Positions 51,458 through 61,052 of a DNA stretch of 64,000 bases are shown here, one piece after another (the first letter of the stretch is position 1; every line of letters starts with the position of its first letter). The stretch comes from Accumulibacter sp964420975. Lineage in GTDB: Bacteria > Pseudomonadota > Gammaproteobacteria > Burkholderiales > Rhodocyclaceae. The stretch is from positions 1 to 64,000 of the forward strand of contig CAYQVH010000010.1 of assembly GCA_964420975.1 (NCBI GenBank), written 5' to 3'. Both the position numbers and the translations under genes were made by a program. Under the pieces are notes generated by a model that saw only the letters and a program-made list of their open reading frames with translations, was not told the DNA's origin and did no database searches.

Positions 51458-52873
51458 TTACGTACCGGCCGATCCATCGCGCCGGTCGGGAAGGGTCAGA
51501 GTGAACTGCGTCAGCTCGTCGGCAGAGGTGACGCGGACGTCGCCGCCGTGTGCGCGCAGAATCGAGCGCGTGATCGCCAAGCCGAGTCCGGAGCCTTCCG
51601 TTGTCCGCTGTCGAGAGCTGTCGGCTCGGAAAAAGCGATCGAACACTCGCGGCAACTGTTCGGGCGGAAGGGTTGGCCCGCTATTCTCGACCGTCAGCTT
51701 GACGGTACTGCACAGGTCACGCTCAATGCCGACGGCGATCCGGCCGCCTTCGGGCGTATGCCGGATCGCGTTGGAAAGGAGATTGCTGAGCGCGCGGCGA
51801 AGCATCAGGCGGTCGCCGGCGACGCTTGCCGATCCGCTCAACGACACCTGGAGTCGCTTGTCTTCGGCCAGGATCCCGTAGTAAGCGAGGAGGTCACGAA
51901 CCTCGTCGCCAAGGTTGACCGCTTCCCGTTGCGGGAGGATCTGGTGGTGATCGGCCTTGGCGAGGAAGAGTATGTCGGCGATCATCCGCGCCAGGCGCTC
52001 AAGCTCTTCGGCGTTCGAGCCCAGAATGTCGCAGTACTCGTCCGCCGAACGCTTTCTGGCGAGCGTCACCTGCGTTTGCGTGAGCAGGTTGCTGACCGGC
52101 GTTCGCAACTCGTGAGCAAGATCCGACGAAAAATCGGAAAGCCGTTGAAACGACTCCTCGAGGCGCGACAGCATGTGATTCAGCGTCTCGGCCAGATCGG
52201 CCAGTTCCCGCGGAATGGCTTCTGTCGGTAGCCGGGTATGCAGCCGCTTGGCCGTGATTTCGGCGGCCTGACATTTGATGAGCTGTAGTGGCGAAAGTCC
52301 TCGACGGACGACAAACCAGCCCAGCAGGCCCATGACGACCGTCGCCAGCGCCATGAAGGTCCACAGCGTTTGTCGGAACCCGGTCAGGAACTGTTCGTGA
52401 TGAACGATGTCGGTCGCGATGTTCACCAGGAAGGCGGGCTGGCCGTCGCCAACCGCAGGCCAGGTGCGGCTTAGGCCGCGCATCGGAATCCCCTCGCCGG
52501 TCGTCCACTTCACCGGTCGAGCGAGCGCATCGGCAGACACCGCCAGCCACTGCGGTTCGGCAAACACCGCTGTCTGGTGGGTGTACAGCGCTTGTCCCGG
52601 CTGCCGGTACACCACCACGGCGAGTCCGTGATGTCCGACCAACGCGTCATCGAGCTGACCAGTCAAGGGGCCACTCAGTGAGTCGCCACTCGCCCGCTCG
52701 AGAATGCGAAGCACGAGTTCCATCTTGCCCGACAGTACTTCGCTGTCCTGTTCTTCAAAATGTCGCTCCAATGAGCCGCCAATGAGCAGTCCAAGCAGGA
52801 AGAGGACGAGCACCGATGCCAGGGCAAACAGAAGCGTCAGGCGGAAGGTCAAAGAACGGCTGCGCGTCGTCAA
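51458..52873 (-). CDS. Heavy-metal-type sensor histidine kinase
   Basis: A 471-residue kinase of the CusS/CopS type. It has helices at about residues 10-32 and 165-187 around a periplasmic sensor, a HAMP domain, the H-box LSDFSSDLAHELRTPVSNLL, the N-box LRRALSNLLSNAIRHTPEGG, and the ATP lid GSGLGLAITRSILRAHGG. The sensor region has few His, Cys or Met residues, so the metal assignment rests on overall family resemblance. It overlaps the regulator gene by 4 nt. Confidence 0.88.
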   Translation of the reverse strand: MTTRSRSLTFRLTLLFALASVLVLFLLGLLIGGSLERHFEEQDSEVLSGKMELVLRILERASGDSLSGPLTGQLDDALVGHHGLAVVVYRQPGQALYTHQTAVFAEPQWLAVSADALARPVKWTTGEGIPMRGLSRTWPAVGDGQPAFLVNIATDIVHHEQFLTGFRQTLWTFMALATVVMGLLGWFVVRRGLSPLQLIKCQAAEITAKRLHTRLPTEAIPRELADLAETLNHMLSRLEESFQRLSDFSSDLAHELRTPVSNLLTQTQVTLARKRSADEYCDILGSNAEELERLARMIADILFLAKADHHQILPQREAVNLGDEVRDLLAYYGILAEDKRLQVSLSGSASVAGDRLMLRRALSNLLSNAIRHTPEGGRIAVGIERDLCSTVKLTVENSGPTLPPEQLPRVFDRFFRADSSRQRTTEGSGLGLAITRSILRAHGGDVRVTSADELTQFTLTLPDRRDGSAGT

Positions 52874-53547
52874 TCGCTCGTCTCCAGCACGTAGCCCATG
52901 CCACGCACGGTCCGGATGAGCTTGCGCTCGAATCCGTCGTCGATTTTGATCCGCAGGCGCTTGATCGCCACGTCGATGACGTTGGTGTCGCTGTCAAAGT
53001 TCATGTCCCAAACCTGGGAAGCGATCAGCGATCGCGGCAGGACCTCTCCCTGACGCCGGAGGAGCAGCTCGAGCAGGGCAAACTCCTTGGCCGTGAGGTC
53101 GATCCGTTTTCCGCCGCGCACCACTCGGCGGCGGCGCAAATCGAATTCCAGACCCGCCGCGCAGAGAAATTCCGGTTCTTTCGAGCGGTTCCGCCGTCGC
53201 AGCAGGGTGCGCACACGGGCGAGCAACTCGGAAAACGCGAACGGTTTCACCAGATAGTCGTCGGCCCCCAGTTCAAGCCCTTTCACCCGATCGTCTACCT
53301 GATCGCGAGCGGTCAGAAAAAGGACCGGCATCTCCTTGCCGGCATCGCGGATCCCCTGCAGCACATGCCAGCCGTCGATCCCCGGCAGCATGACGTCGAG
53401 TATCGCCAGGTCATACGTTTCGGACAGCGCCAAGTGCAGGCCGTCGACACCGTTGTTGACCAGGTCAACAACGAATCCCGCCTCGTACAATCCCTGTTTC
53501 AGATAGCTTCCCGTCTTGGCTTCGTCTTCGACGACCAACAGCTTCAT
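52870..53547 (-). CDS. Heavy-metal-type OmpR-family response regulator
   Basis: A 225-residue regulator close to CusR/CopR. The receiver starts MKLLVVEDEAKTGSYLKQGL, the acceptor Asp is in DLAILDVMLPGIDGWHVL, and the DNA-binding domain ends VIDVAIKRLRIKIDDGFERK and TVRGMGYVLE. It pairs with the kinase downstream (ATGA overlap) and overlaps the antiporter upstream in the same way. Confidence 0.92.
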   Translation of the reverse strand: MKLLVVEDEAKTGSYLKQGLYEAGFVVDLVNNGVDGLHLALSETYDLAILDVMLPGIDGWHVLQGIRDAGKEMPVLFLTARDQVDDRVKGLELGADDYLVKPFAFSELLARVRTLLRRRNRSKEPEFLCAAGLEFDLRRRRVVRGGKRIDLTAKEFALLELLLRRQGEVLPRSLIASQVWDMNFDSDTNVIDVAIKRLRIKIDDGFERKLIRTVRGMGYVLETSD

Positions 53548-54722
53548 CGCCCACTCCCGCGCCTGGTGGCGAGCAGCGCCGCCAGGCTAGGAAAGACGAG
53601 CATCGAGAGCAGCGTCGCCGCCAACAGTGCCTGACCGGTATCGACGTTCATACCGTGGCGGTGGCGGCCGACTTCGACGATGACGGCGACCAGCGCCAGC
53701 GATGCGACCGACGTCGAGAGCGAAAACGACAGTCGTTCGTGAAGCACTAGTTGCTGCCGATAGAGCGCGATCGGCAGCCCATGCGCGGCGAGAAAGAGCA
53801 GCAGGAAGGTCGGCACCAGCAGTATCGTCGGCAGGTCGCGGGTCATCGTCGTGAGGTCGAAACTGGCTCCGGTGCCGACGAAGAAAAACGGCGTCAGGAA
53901 ACCGAAGCTGATGGCGTCGAGCTTGATGCGGAACGGTTCTGCTTCGGCGTCGCGGCTGGCACGGCCGACGACCATGCCCGCGGCGAGTGCGCCGAGGATA
54001 CCCTCCAGCCCCAGCTTGTCGCTGAGCACCAGGAAACCTCCAACGAAGACCAGCGTCAAGCGGACCGGCAACTGCGTGCTCGCGTGCAGTGTCCGCGTCA
54101 GCAGGGCGACCATCGGCGGCGGCCTGACGCTGACGCCGACGAGCACGGCGACCACGACGAGCGCCAGGAAAGCAACCAGAAAGGCGAACTCGTGCGCCGC
54201 GTTGTAGCGTGGCGACAAGGTCAGCGCGACCGCCACCGCCGGCGCGACCTGACCGACGGTGCCGGCGGCAAGCAGCATACGGCCGTACACCGTGGAGAGT
54301 TTGCCGCTGTCGCGCAGCGTCCGTGGCAGCAGGCCGAGACCGGTGGTCACCAGCGCCAGCGCGACCATGATCGGCGCGTCCACGTCGGGAACGACGTGCA
54401 GCACAGCGACGCTAGCCAGCGCGATGGCCAGCGCCAGCAGCCACCAGGTACAGGCGAGTCGTAAGGGGCGGCCGCGAATCAGCTCGAAGTCGACTTCCAG
54501 TCCGGCCATGAACAACACGGCCGTCGCGCCGATCGCCATCATCTGTTTCAGAAAGGGAGTCGCTTCGATCCAGCCGAGCGCGTGTGGCCCGGCGACCATG
54601 CCGAGCAACACTTCGAGGACGACTACCGGCAGGCGTGCGGCAACGGGCGTTTGCGCCAGCAATGGCGCCAGTAGGGCGACGGCCAGGACGACGAAGGCCG
54701 TCTGTTCGCCGGCAATGCTCAC
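53544..54722 (-). CDS. CPA2-type cation:proton antiporter
   Basis: A 392-residue membrane protein with about 12 helices of the Na+/H+ or K+/H+ exchanger (Kef-type) family: LPVVVLEVLLGMVAGPHALG, GATAVLFMAGLEVDFELIRG, VALALVTTGLGLLPRTLRDS and GILGALAAGMVVGRASRDAE. It has no RCK/TrkA-N regulatory domain. It starts at GTG 54722 and its stop overlaps the response-regulator ATG, so ion exchange and the two-component system are co-expressed. Confidence 0.85.
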   Translation of the reverse strand: MSIAGEQTAFVVLAVALLAPLLAQTPVAARLPVVVLEVLLGMVAGPHALGWIEATPFLKQMMAIGATAVLFMAGLEVDFELIRGRPLRLACTWWLLALAIALASVAVLHVVPDVDAPIMVALALVTTGLGLLPRTLRDSGKLSTVYGRMLLAAGTVGQVAPAVAVALTLSPRYNAAHEFAFLVAFLALVVVAVLVGVSVRPPPMVALLTRTLHASTQLPVRLTLVFVGGFLVLSDKLGLEGILGALAAGMVVGRASRDAEAEPFRIKLDAISFGFLTPFFFVGTGASFDLTTMTRDLPTILLVPTFLLLFLAAHGLPIALYRQQLVLHERLSFSLSTSVASLALVAVIVEVGRHRHGMNVDTGQALLAATLLSMLVFPSLAALLATRRGSGR

Positions 54723-54993
54723 GCGCCACCGCCGGTCGCGGTCGCCGCTGGCGCAAGCTTTCTCGTCGTGACGACGCAGACGAGCGCATTGCTCGCCTTT
54801 TCACCTCGCCGATCGCCGCCCATGGGCGCTACCATAGTGGAATCGCCGGCCGCTGCCAAGACGCGAGCTTGCCGTCGACATAGGCGGCGAGATGGAGGCT
54901 TCACCCGGCGAGGGCTGCCCAGCGGCCAAACGATCATCCTGTGGTGGGCCGCTGGTCGCTACGCCCGACCGCCCGTGACCAAGACCGACCGCA

Positions 54994-57489
54994 ATGCGTA
55001 AGAATCGAGGCCGTACCCCTTCGCCAAGACACAACCGCCCGCCGGCTGCTCCCGCTGATCGTACCGACACTCCCGGTGCGTCCGGCGGGTCGGACACACC
55101 GACCGTCGGCCGCGACGGGCGGCGATGGCTGGCTTTCGGGCTGGCGATCGTCGCGACGGTGAGCCTCGCCGGATGGTGGCTGTCGCGCCAGACGACGCCG
55201 ACGACCGCTGGCGCCGACCCCTCACCTCGCGCTGCCAGCTACGTTGGCGGGACTGCCTGCGCCGCCTGCCACAGCGAGCAGCACGCCGCGCTGCGTGGCT
55301 CGCACCACGACCGCGCGATGGCGGTCGCCGACGAAAGCAGTGTTCTCGGCGATTTCGCCAACGCCCGGTTGACGCACGCTGGCGTCACGACGACGTTCTT
55401 TCGCCGTGACGGCAAGTACTTCGTCACGACCGACGGCCCGGACGGCAAGCTGGCCGAATTCGAGATCCCATACACCTTCGGGTTTACGCCGCTGCAGCAA
55501 TACCTGGTTCGGTTTCCCGACGGCCGCCTGCAGGCGCTCGGCGTTGCCTGGGATGCGCGTCCGCCAAAGGACGGCGGCGGGCGCTGGTTCCACCTCTACC
55601 CGCAACGTCCACTCAAGGCCGGCGATCCGCTGCACTGGACGGGAATCGAGCAGGTCTGGAACTACCAGTGCGCCGACTGCCATTCGACCAATCTGCGCAA
55701 GAACTACGACCCGAAGACGAATACCTACGCCACCACGTGGACTGACCTCAACGTCAGCTGCGAAGCCTGCCATGGACCCGGCTCGAACCATCTGGCGTGG
55801 GCGAAGAAAGAGGGGGACTGGCGACGGTTTGCGGGCCCCGGCAAGGGGCTGACCGTCGCTCTCGACGAACGACGCGACGCCAGCTGGACAATCGACGGAC
55901 AGAGCGGCAATGCCGCCCGCTCGTCACCGCGCCAGTCAGCGCGTGAAATCGAAGTCTGCGCGCGTTGCCACGCGCGTCGTGGCCAGTTCAGCGACCAGTG
56001 GCTTGCCGGCGACGCCTTCGCCGACGGCTTTCGTGCCTCGCTGCTCGAACCCGGTCTCTACGAAGACGACGGGCAGATGCGCGACGAGGTCTACAACTAC
56101 GCCTCTTTCCTGTCGAGCCGGATGCACGCCGCCGGCGTCACCTGTTCCGACTGCCACGACCCGCACAGTTTGAAACTTCGTGCGCCGGGAAGCGCCGTCT
56201 GCGCGCCGTGCCATGCACCGGCACGCTTCGCGGTCCCGGCCCACCACCATCATGCCGCCGGATCGCCCGGCGCCGACTGCATGGCCTGTCACCTGCCGGT
56301 AACGACGTATATGGTCGTTGACCCGCGCCACGACCACAGTTTTCGCATTCCGCGCCCCGACCGCAGTGTCCGTCTCGGCGTGCCCAACGCGTGCAACGCC
56401 TGCCACCGCGACCAGACGGCGGAATGGGCGGCGGCGGCGGTAAGAAAATGGTATCCGCACCCGAATCCCGGCTTCCAGACCTTTGCCGAAGCCTTCGCCA
56501 ACGCTCGGCGTCAGGGACCGGGTGCGGCGCAGGAGCTGGCCGCGATCGTCGACGACCGCGCGCAGTCGGCCATTGCCCGCGCCAGCGCCGTGCATCGCCT
56601 GGCGCCGTATCTCGGCCCGCAGGTGCTGCCGGCGCTGCGTACGGCACTCGCCGACGACGACCCGTTGTTGCGGGCAGCGGCGGCCAACGTACTCAGCGCG
56701 GCCGACGTCGACACGCGTCTCCGCCTGCTACCGGCACGGCTTGGCGATCCTCGGCGCGAAGTACGCATGGCGGCCGCCCAGGCGCTCGCCGGCGACGCCG
56801 AAACGCGGCTGTCTGCCAGTGATCGGCGCCGTTTCGAGCAGGCGCTCGGCGAGTACGTCGCTGCCGAAAAGTTCGATGCCGATCGTCCGGAAGGGCGTAC
56901 CAACCTCGGCAACCTGGCGGCGGTACGTGGCCGTTACGACGAGGCGATCGCCGCCTATAAAGACGCCCTGGCGCTCGACCCGAGCTTTGTCCCGGCCGCC
57001 GTCAATCTGGCCGACGTCTACCGCCGCCTCGGTCAGGAGACGCACGCCGAGGGGACGTTACGCGCTGCAATCGAACGCGACGCGCGCGCGGCGTCCGCCC
57101 ACTTTGCGCTCGGGCTGTCGCTGACGCGACAGCAACGACGACCCGAAGCGCTCGATGCACTGACCCAGGCGGCGACGCTGGCCCCCGAGAATCCGCACTA
57201 CGCCTACGTTCTCGCCGTCGCTCTGGCCGACGCCGGAGAGCCGCAACGGGCGCTGGCGACGTTGGTCACTGCGCTGCGACGGCACCCGAACGACCGCGAT
57301 CTGTTGCTGACCCAGGCGCAAACTTTGTCGGGCGTCGGCCAGCCAGAGCGCGCTTTACCCGCCTTGCACCACCTTGCCCGACTCGAGCCCGACGACCGTC
57401 GAATCGCCGACCTGCTCGCCGAAGTCGAACGCGCGGCTCGGGCAAGCGGCCGTAGATTGCCCGAACGACCACGGTCGGGCCGTGATTGA
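54994..57489 (+). CDS. Octaheme cytochrome c with HEAT-like and TPR domains
   Basis: An 831-residue protein. A basic Pro-rich N-terminus and a membrane helix at about residues 45-63 (LAFGLAIVATVSLAGWWL) are followed by a multiheme domain with eight CxxCH motifs: CAACH, CADCH, CEACH, CARCH, CSDCH, CAPCH, CMACH, CNACH. After residue 500 comes an alpha-helical HEAT-like segment, then several TPR units (NLGNLAAVRGRYDEAIAAYK). Such proteins are anchored periplasmic redox proteins; the electron partner is unknown. No ribosome binding site is obvious at ATG 54994. The 270 bp upstream hold nothing recognisable. Confidence 0.85.
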   Translation: MRKNRGRTPSPRHNRPPAAPADRTDTPGASGGSDTPTVGRDGRRWLAFGLAIVATVSLAGWWLSRQTTPTTAGADPSPRAASYVGGTACAACHSEQHAALRGSHHDRAMAVADESSVLGDFANARLTHAGVTTTFFRRDGKYFVTTDGPDGKLAEFEIPYTFGFTPLQQYLVRFPDGRLQALGVAWDARPPKDGGGRWFHLYPQRPLKAGDPLHWTGIEQVWNYQCADCHSTNLRKNYDPKTNTYATTWTDLNVSCEACHGPGSNHLAWAKKEGDWRRFAGPGKGLTVALDERRDASWTIDGQSGNAARSSPRQSAREIEVCARCHARRGQFSDQWLAGDAFADGFRASLLEPGLYEDDGQMRDEVYNYASFLSSRMHAAGVTCSDCHDPHSLKLRAPGSAVCAPCHAPARFAVPAHHHHAAGSPGADCMACHLPVTTYMVVDPRHDHSFRIPRPDRSVRLGVPNACNACHRDQTAEWAAAAVRKWYPHPNPGFQTFAEAFANARRQGPGAAQELAAIVDDRAQSAIARASAVHRLAPYLGPQVLPALRTALADDDPLLRAAAANVLSAADVDTRLRLLPARLGDPRREVRMAAAQALAGDAETRLSASDRRRFEQALGEYVAAEKFDADRPEGRTNLGNLAAVRGRYDEAIAAYKDALALDPSFVPAAVNLADVYRRLGQETHAEGTLRAAIERDARAASAHFALGLSLTRQQRRPEALDALTQAATLAPENPHYAYVLAVALADAGEPQRALATLVTALRRHPNDRDLLLTQAQTLSGVGQPERALPALHHLARLEPDDRRIADLLAEVERAARASGRRLPERPRSGRD

Positions 57490-57515
57490 CGCTGCCCGCG
57501 GCAGCCTCCTATACT
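57486..57515 (+). promoter_or_regulatory. sigma-70 promoter of the SGNH-type gene
   Basis: TTGACG (57486-57491) and TATACT (57510-57515) are 18 bp apart, overlapping the end of the cytochrome gene. Transcription would start near 57522, about 70-80 nt before the start codon. Confidence 0.55.
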
Positions 57516-57603
57516 CGCCGCTCGCCGGCCCGCTGCGCCCTGTCTGGACACTGCTGGCGCCCCTCCCCGAATCGCCCCATCTGTCCGCGTGAGTGCTTTG
57601 TCA

Positions 57604-58770
57604 ATGTTGCGCAAATTGCTGGCCAATACGGCCCTCGTTTTCGGTTCACTCGTCGTCGCGCTGATCCTGGTGGAAGTCGTTCTCCGCTTCACACCTTACG
57701 CGACACTGCCGGCGCGCTACAGTTATCCGACGGGTTACTTCGTCGCCGACGACGCGTTGGGTTACGACATCGGGCGCAGCGTCACGCCGCGGGTGCACCC
57801 GTTTGCCGAACATCCGTATCCGGTGTTCTCCAACCGTCTGGGTTGTTTTGACCACGAGCGGACGGTTCCAGACGACTACGTGCTGGTCGTCGGCGACAGC
57901 TTCGCCTGGGGTTACACGCCACTCGAAGACAAATGGACAAGCTTGCTTGAGCAGCGCTCGGGTCAATTCATCCTCAAGTGCGGCGTTACCGGTTACGGCA
58001 CGCGTCAGGAATTGTTGAAAGCCCAGCGGGTCGTCGCCGAAGTCGGCAAGAATCCACGCTTGGTAGTCCTCCTCTACACCGAAAACGATCTCAACGACGA
58101 TCTGTATTTCCCGCAGCGCACGGTCTATGGAGACGGCCACCTGGTGTCGACGCGCAGCGGCGCCGACCTGCTGACCGGCGAAGTGAAGGTGCTGACGCCG
58201 GAACAGATTCGGAAGCGCTACGCGAAGTACGTCGCCGGTTCGTGGTCGAATCGCTTCGACGAGCTACTCGCAAGCAGCGTCCTTTACCGCTTGTGGCTGC
58301 TGCAACGCCCGGCATTCCGCGAGTGGAAAGCCGGAGTCAGGAAGTCCTTCCGAGTTGGCAAGGCGGAACCGGTGCCGGGGAATGAAGCGAAGCCGATGCC
58401 GAAAAAGATGAAGGGGACGTACAGCGTTCCGCTGCACGAGTACCTGGCGACGACCGATCGCCCATGGTTCAACCAGTTGCTCGAAGCGCACGCGGCCACC
58501 CTGCGCGCTTTCGCCGACTACGCGCATTCGCTCGGCGCCCAACTGGTCATCGTCGACGCCAAGGGGACGCTGGCGCATCCGCGCTTTCAAGCCCTGCAAG
58601 CGGCGCTTGCGGCCGACGGCCGAACGGTCTACGTCAATCTGGGCGAGGAATACCCGCAGCAGGCGGTTTGGCGTTACGACCTGCACTGGAACGTCGAAGG
58701 CAATCACGCAGTCGCCGAGATTCTGCAACGGACCTTGTCCCGGCACGGCCTGCTCGGGCAGACGCCGTAA
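57604..58770 (+). CDS. Membrane-anchored SGNH/GDSL hydrolase-like protein
   Basis: A 388-residue protein with an N-terminal anchor (LANTALVFGSLVVALILVEV). SGNH blocks are visible: VLVVGDSFAWGYTPLEDKW (catalytic Ser), VTGYGTRQEL (Gly), LYTENDLNDD (Asn) and DLHWNVEGNHAVAE (Asp/His). Relatives act as esterases or acetyl-transferring partners in envelope polysaccharide modification. A GTG at 57589 is an alternative start. Confidence 0.8.
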   Translation: MLRKLLANTALVFGSLVVALILVEVVLRFTPYATLPARYSYPTGYFVADDALGYDIGRSVTPRVHPFAEHPYPVFSNRLGCFDHERTVPDDYVLVVGDSFAWGYTPLEDKWTSLLEQRSGQFILKCGVTGYGTRQELLKAQRVVAEVGKNPRLVVLLYTENDLNDDLYFPQRTVYGDGHLVSTRSGADLLTGEVKVLTPEQIRKRYAKYVAGSWSNRFDELLASSVLYRLWLLQRPAFREWKAGVRKSFRVGKAEPVPGNEAKPMPKKMKGTYSVPLHEYLATTDRPWFNQLLEAHAATLRAFADYAHSLGAQLVIVDAKGTLAHPRFQALQAALAADGRTVYVNLGEEYPQQAVWRYDLHWNVEGNHAVAEILQRTLSRHGLLGQTP

Positions 58771-58831
58771 CGTCGTCCGCCACAATTGGCGCGCGTAGAG
58801 GGGAAGGTCGATTTCCTCGCGTCACCCGCGT

Positions 58832-59764
58832 TCAGACCGCGAGCCGAGCGAAGACGTCGATCATTCGCGCGCGCTGCGCCGCGTCGGGAAGGCGACCTCG
58901 GCCAGCGGCCAGATTGTCTTCCAGGTGCGACAGCTGGTCGGTGGCCGGGATGACACAGCTGATCGCCGGATGCGCGAGCACGAACTTGAGGAAAAACTGC
59001 GCCCAGCTCGTGCAGTCGAACTCCATGGCCCATGGCGGCAGCGCCTTGCCACGGACACGCTCGAACAACGCCCCTTGTGCGAACGGACGGTTGGCGATGA
59101 CGGCAACGCCAAGGTCCCGGGCCAGCGGTAGCAAGCGTGTTTCGGCTTCCCGTTCACCGAGGCTGTAGTTGAGCTGGACGAAGTCCGGCCGCTCGGCACG
59201 CAACACGGCTTCCAGCTCGCGATAGGCGTCGGCGTGGTAGTGCGTGACGCCGAGATAGCGCACGCGGCCCGCTGCTTGCCAGTCGCGCAGTGTCAGCCAC
59301 TGTGTCCTCCAGTCGAGCAGATTGTGCACCTGCATCAGTGGTAGGCGCTGCACGCCGAGGCGGCTGAGCGAGGTCTCCATCTGACGGATGCCTTCGGCGC
59401 GACCGCTGGTCCACACCTTGGTGGCGAGAAACAGGCGGTCGCGCACGCCGAGCCGGCGGGCCAGCTCGCCGACCACCGATTCGGCACGGCCATACATCGG
59501 TGAACTGTCGACCAATTCGCCGCCGAGCGCGACAAACGCCGCCAGAACCGGCTCCAGCGCTGGCACGGCGTCGGTCTCGACGTCGAAACGGCGATAAGTC
59601 CCGAGACCGATCACCGCCAACGACTCGCCCGACGAAGGGATGCGCCGACGGAGTAGTCGCGCCTCATCGGCGCCGGCCATGCGCGACGTACCACCGAGCG
59701 CGGTCGCTGCCAGCGCCTTGAGCAAGGCTCGCCGCCTGCCTGGCTCGCGCTCGTCAGCCGGCAT
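58832..59764 (-). CDS. Aldo/keto reductase with N-terminal secretion signal
   Basis: A 310-residue aldo/keto reductase. The N-terminus, REPGRRRALLKALAATALGG, resembles a Tat signal peptide. The (beta/alpha)8 domain has the catalytic Asp/Tyr in ELVDSSPMYGRAESVVGELA, Lys in FLATKVWTSGRAEGI and His in LPLMQVHNLLDW. The C-terminal cofactor region is CVIPATDQLSHLEDNLAAG. A periplasmic NADPH enzyme would be unusual, so the signal may serve an electron-transfer variant. ATG 59764 overlaps the upstream carrier gene by 11 nt. Confidence 0.83.
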   Translation of the reverse strand: MPADEREPGRRRALLKALAATALGGTSRMAGADEARLLRRRIPSSGESLAVIGLGTYRRFDVETDAVPALEPVLAAFVALGGELVDSSPMYGRAESVVGELARRLGVRDRLFLATKVWTSGRAEGIRQMETSLSRLGVQRLPLMQVHNLLDWRTQWLTLRDWQAAGRVRYLGVTHYHADAYRELEAVLRAERPDFVQLNYSLGEREAETRLLPLARDLGVAVIANRPFAQGALFERVRGKALPPWAMEFDCTSWAQFFLKFVLAHPAISCVIPATDQLSHLEDNLAAGRGRLPDAAQRARMIDVFARLAV

Positions 59765-61052
59765 CGTCGCGGCCTGGCCTCGTTTCGTCGCCGGCGCTGC
59801 CATGGGCGCGCTGCCGGTAGCTGCGGCCCAGGCGCAAGCCGAGCCACGCCAGCAAGAGCGCGCCGGGAATCGCCGCCAGCGCGACGCCGGAAGTGCCGAG
59901 GCCGACGACACTGTGCAGCCAGCTGCCGAGTGCATCGCCGGCGCGCGAAACGACCGTATCGATCACGTTTTTCGCCTTATAGCGGGCTTCGCGCTCGACC
60001 GCGGTGAACAAGGCTTCACGCGCCGGGCGCAGCAGGCCGTGCCCCCCGGCACGCGAAATCACCTGGCTGACGAGTACGACCAGCAACCCCGGCACCGCGG
60101 CCAGCACCGCCAGTGGCAGGAGCAGCACGGTCGGTACGACGGCCAGCGTCCGCCCGACGCCGATTTTCTGCATCAGACGGCCCGCCAGTAGCGCCTGCAG
60201 GCCCAGAGCGAGGACATTTACCGCGAGATCGAGCACGGCGAACAGCTGCGTACGCGACTCGGCGCTCAGCGCCGCGGCCTTCACCAGCCGCGCCTGTTCG
60301 AGATAGACGAACGTGCCGACGACGCTCTGAAGAACCGTCAACGCCGCGATCATGGCCAGAAAAGGCGACGCCGCGACTTCGGCGAGACCGGCGAAGACGT
60401 TGCCACCGACTGGCTCGATCGACCGCGCCGGCGCGCTGCCGTCGGCGACACGGAGGATGCAGAGCAACGCGGCGACGATCAGTCCGGCCGACAAGAGCAG
60501 CAGTCCGTGGACTCCGACCGCGTGCACCGAGAGGGCGGTGATCGCCGGTCCGACCAGCGCACCGCTGCTGCCACCGGCAGCAATCATGCCAAACAGGCGG
60601 CGAGCCTGGGCGTGGTCGAAGGTATCGGCCATCACCGTCCAGAACAGCGAGACGACGATCAGGTTGAAAACGCTCACCCAGACGAAGAGGGCGAGCGCCG
60701 CCGACGGCGACGCACCGTCAGCGATCCACGCCTGAAACGCGGCGAGCACCAGGGCAGCGAGGACGTAGACGGTCGTTAGCAGAGCGCGCCGGCGCAGCCG
60801 CGCCGCCGCCAGACCATAGAGCGGGACCGCCAGCAGCATGCCCGCAAACGTAAGCGTGAAGGCCCACTGCAGGTTCTCCGGACCGATCTGGACGCCCATT
60901 TCTTCGCGTACCGGACGCAGGATGTAGTACCCCGAAAGCAGGAGAAAAAAACCGGCAAAGGCCCAAGACAGCCGCCGTCCCTCGCCGGGGTGACAGTCAA
61001 GCAGTCGCGCGGCGCGCTGGCGCCAACTCGCGGGAAACGTCAGTGACGACAT
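59754..61052 (-). CDS. MFS-type carrier related to NTP/NDP exchange transporters
   Basis: A 432-residue membrane protein with 11-12 helices. It begins RLSWAFAGFFLLLSGYYILR followed by PVREEMGV, a motif of the ADP/ATP-translocase-like Npt1/COG3202 family found in free-living proteobacteria, where the substrate is usually unknown. Further support comes from LFWTVMADTFDHAQARRLFG and YKAKNVIDTVVSRAGDALGS. It is co-directional and overlapping with the aldo/keto reductase. Confidence 0.85.
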   Translation of the reverse strand: MSSLTFPASWRQRAARLLDCHPGEGRRLSWAFAGFFLLLSGYYILRPVREEMGVQIGPENLQWAFTLTFAGMLLAVPLYGLAAARLRRRALLTTVYVLAALVLAAFQAWIADGASPSAALALFVWVSVFNLIVVSLFWTVMADTFDHAQARRLFGMIAAGGSSGALVGPAITALSVHAVGVHGLLLLSAGLIVAALLCILRVADGSAPARSIEPVGGNVFAGLAEVAASPFLAMIAALTVLQSVVGTFVYLEQARLVKAAALSAESRTQLFAVLDLAVNVLALGLQALLAGRLMQKIGVGRTLAVVPTVLLLPLAVLAAVPGLLVVLVSQVISRAGGHGLLRPAREALFTAVEREARYKAKNVIDTVVSRAGDALGSWLHSVVGLGTSGVALAAIPGALLLAWLGLRLGRSYRQRAHGSAGDETRPGRDDAG

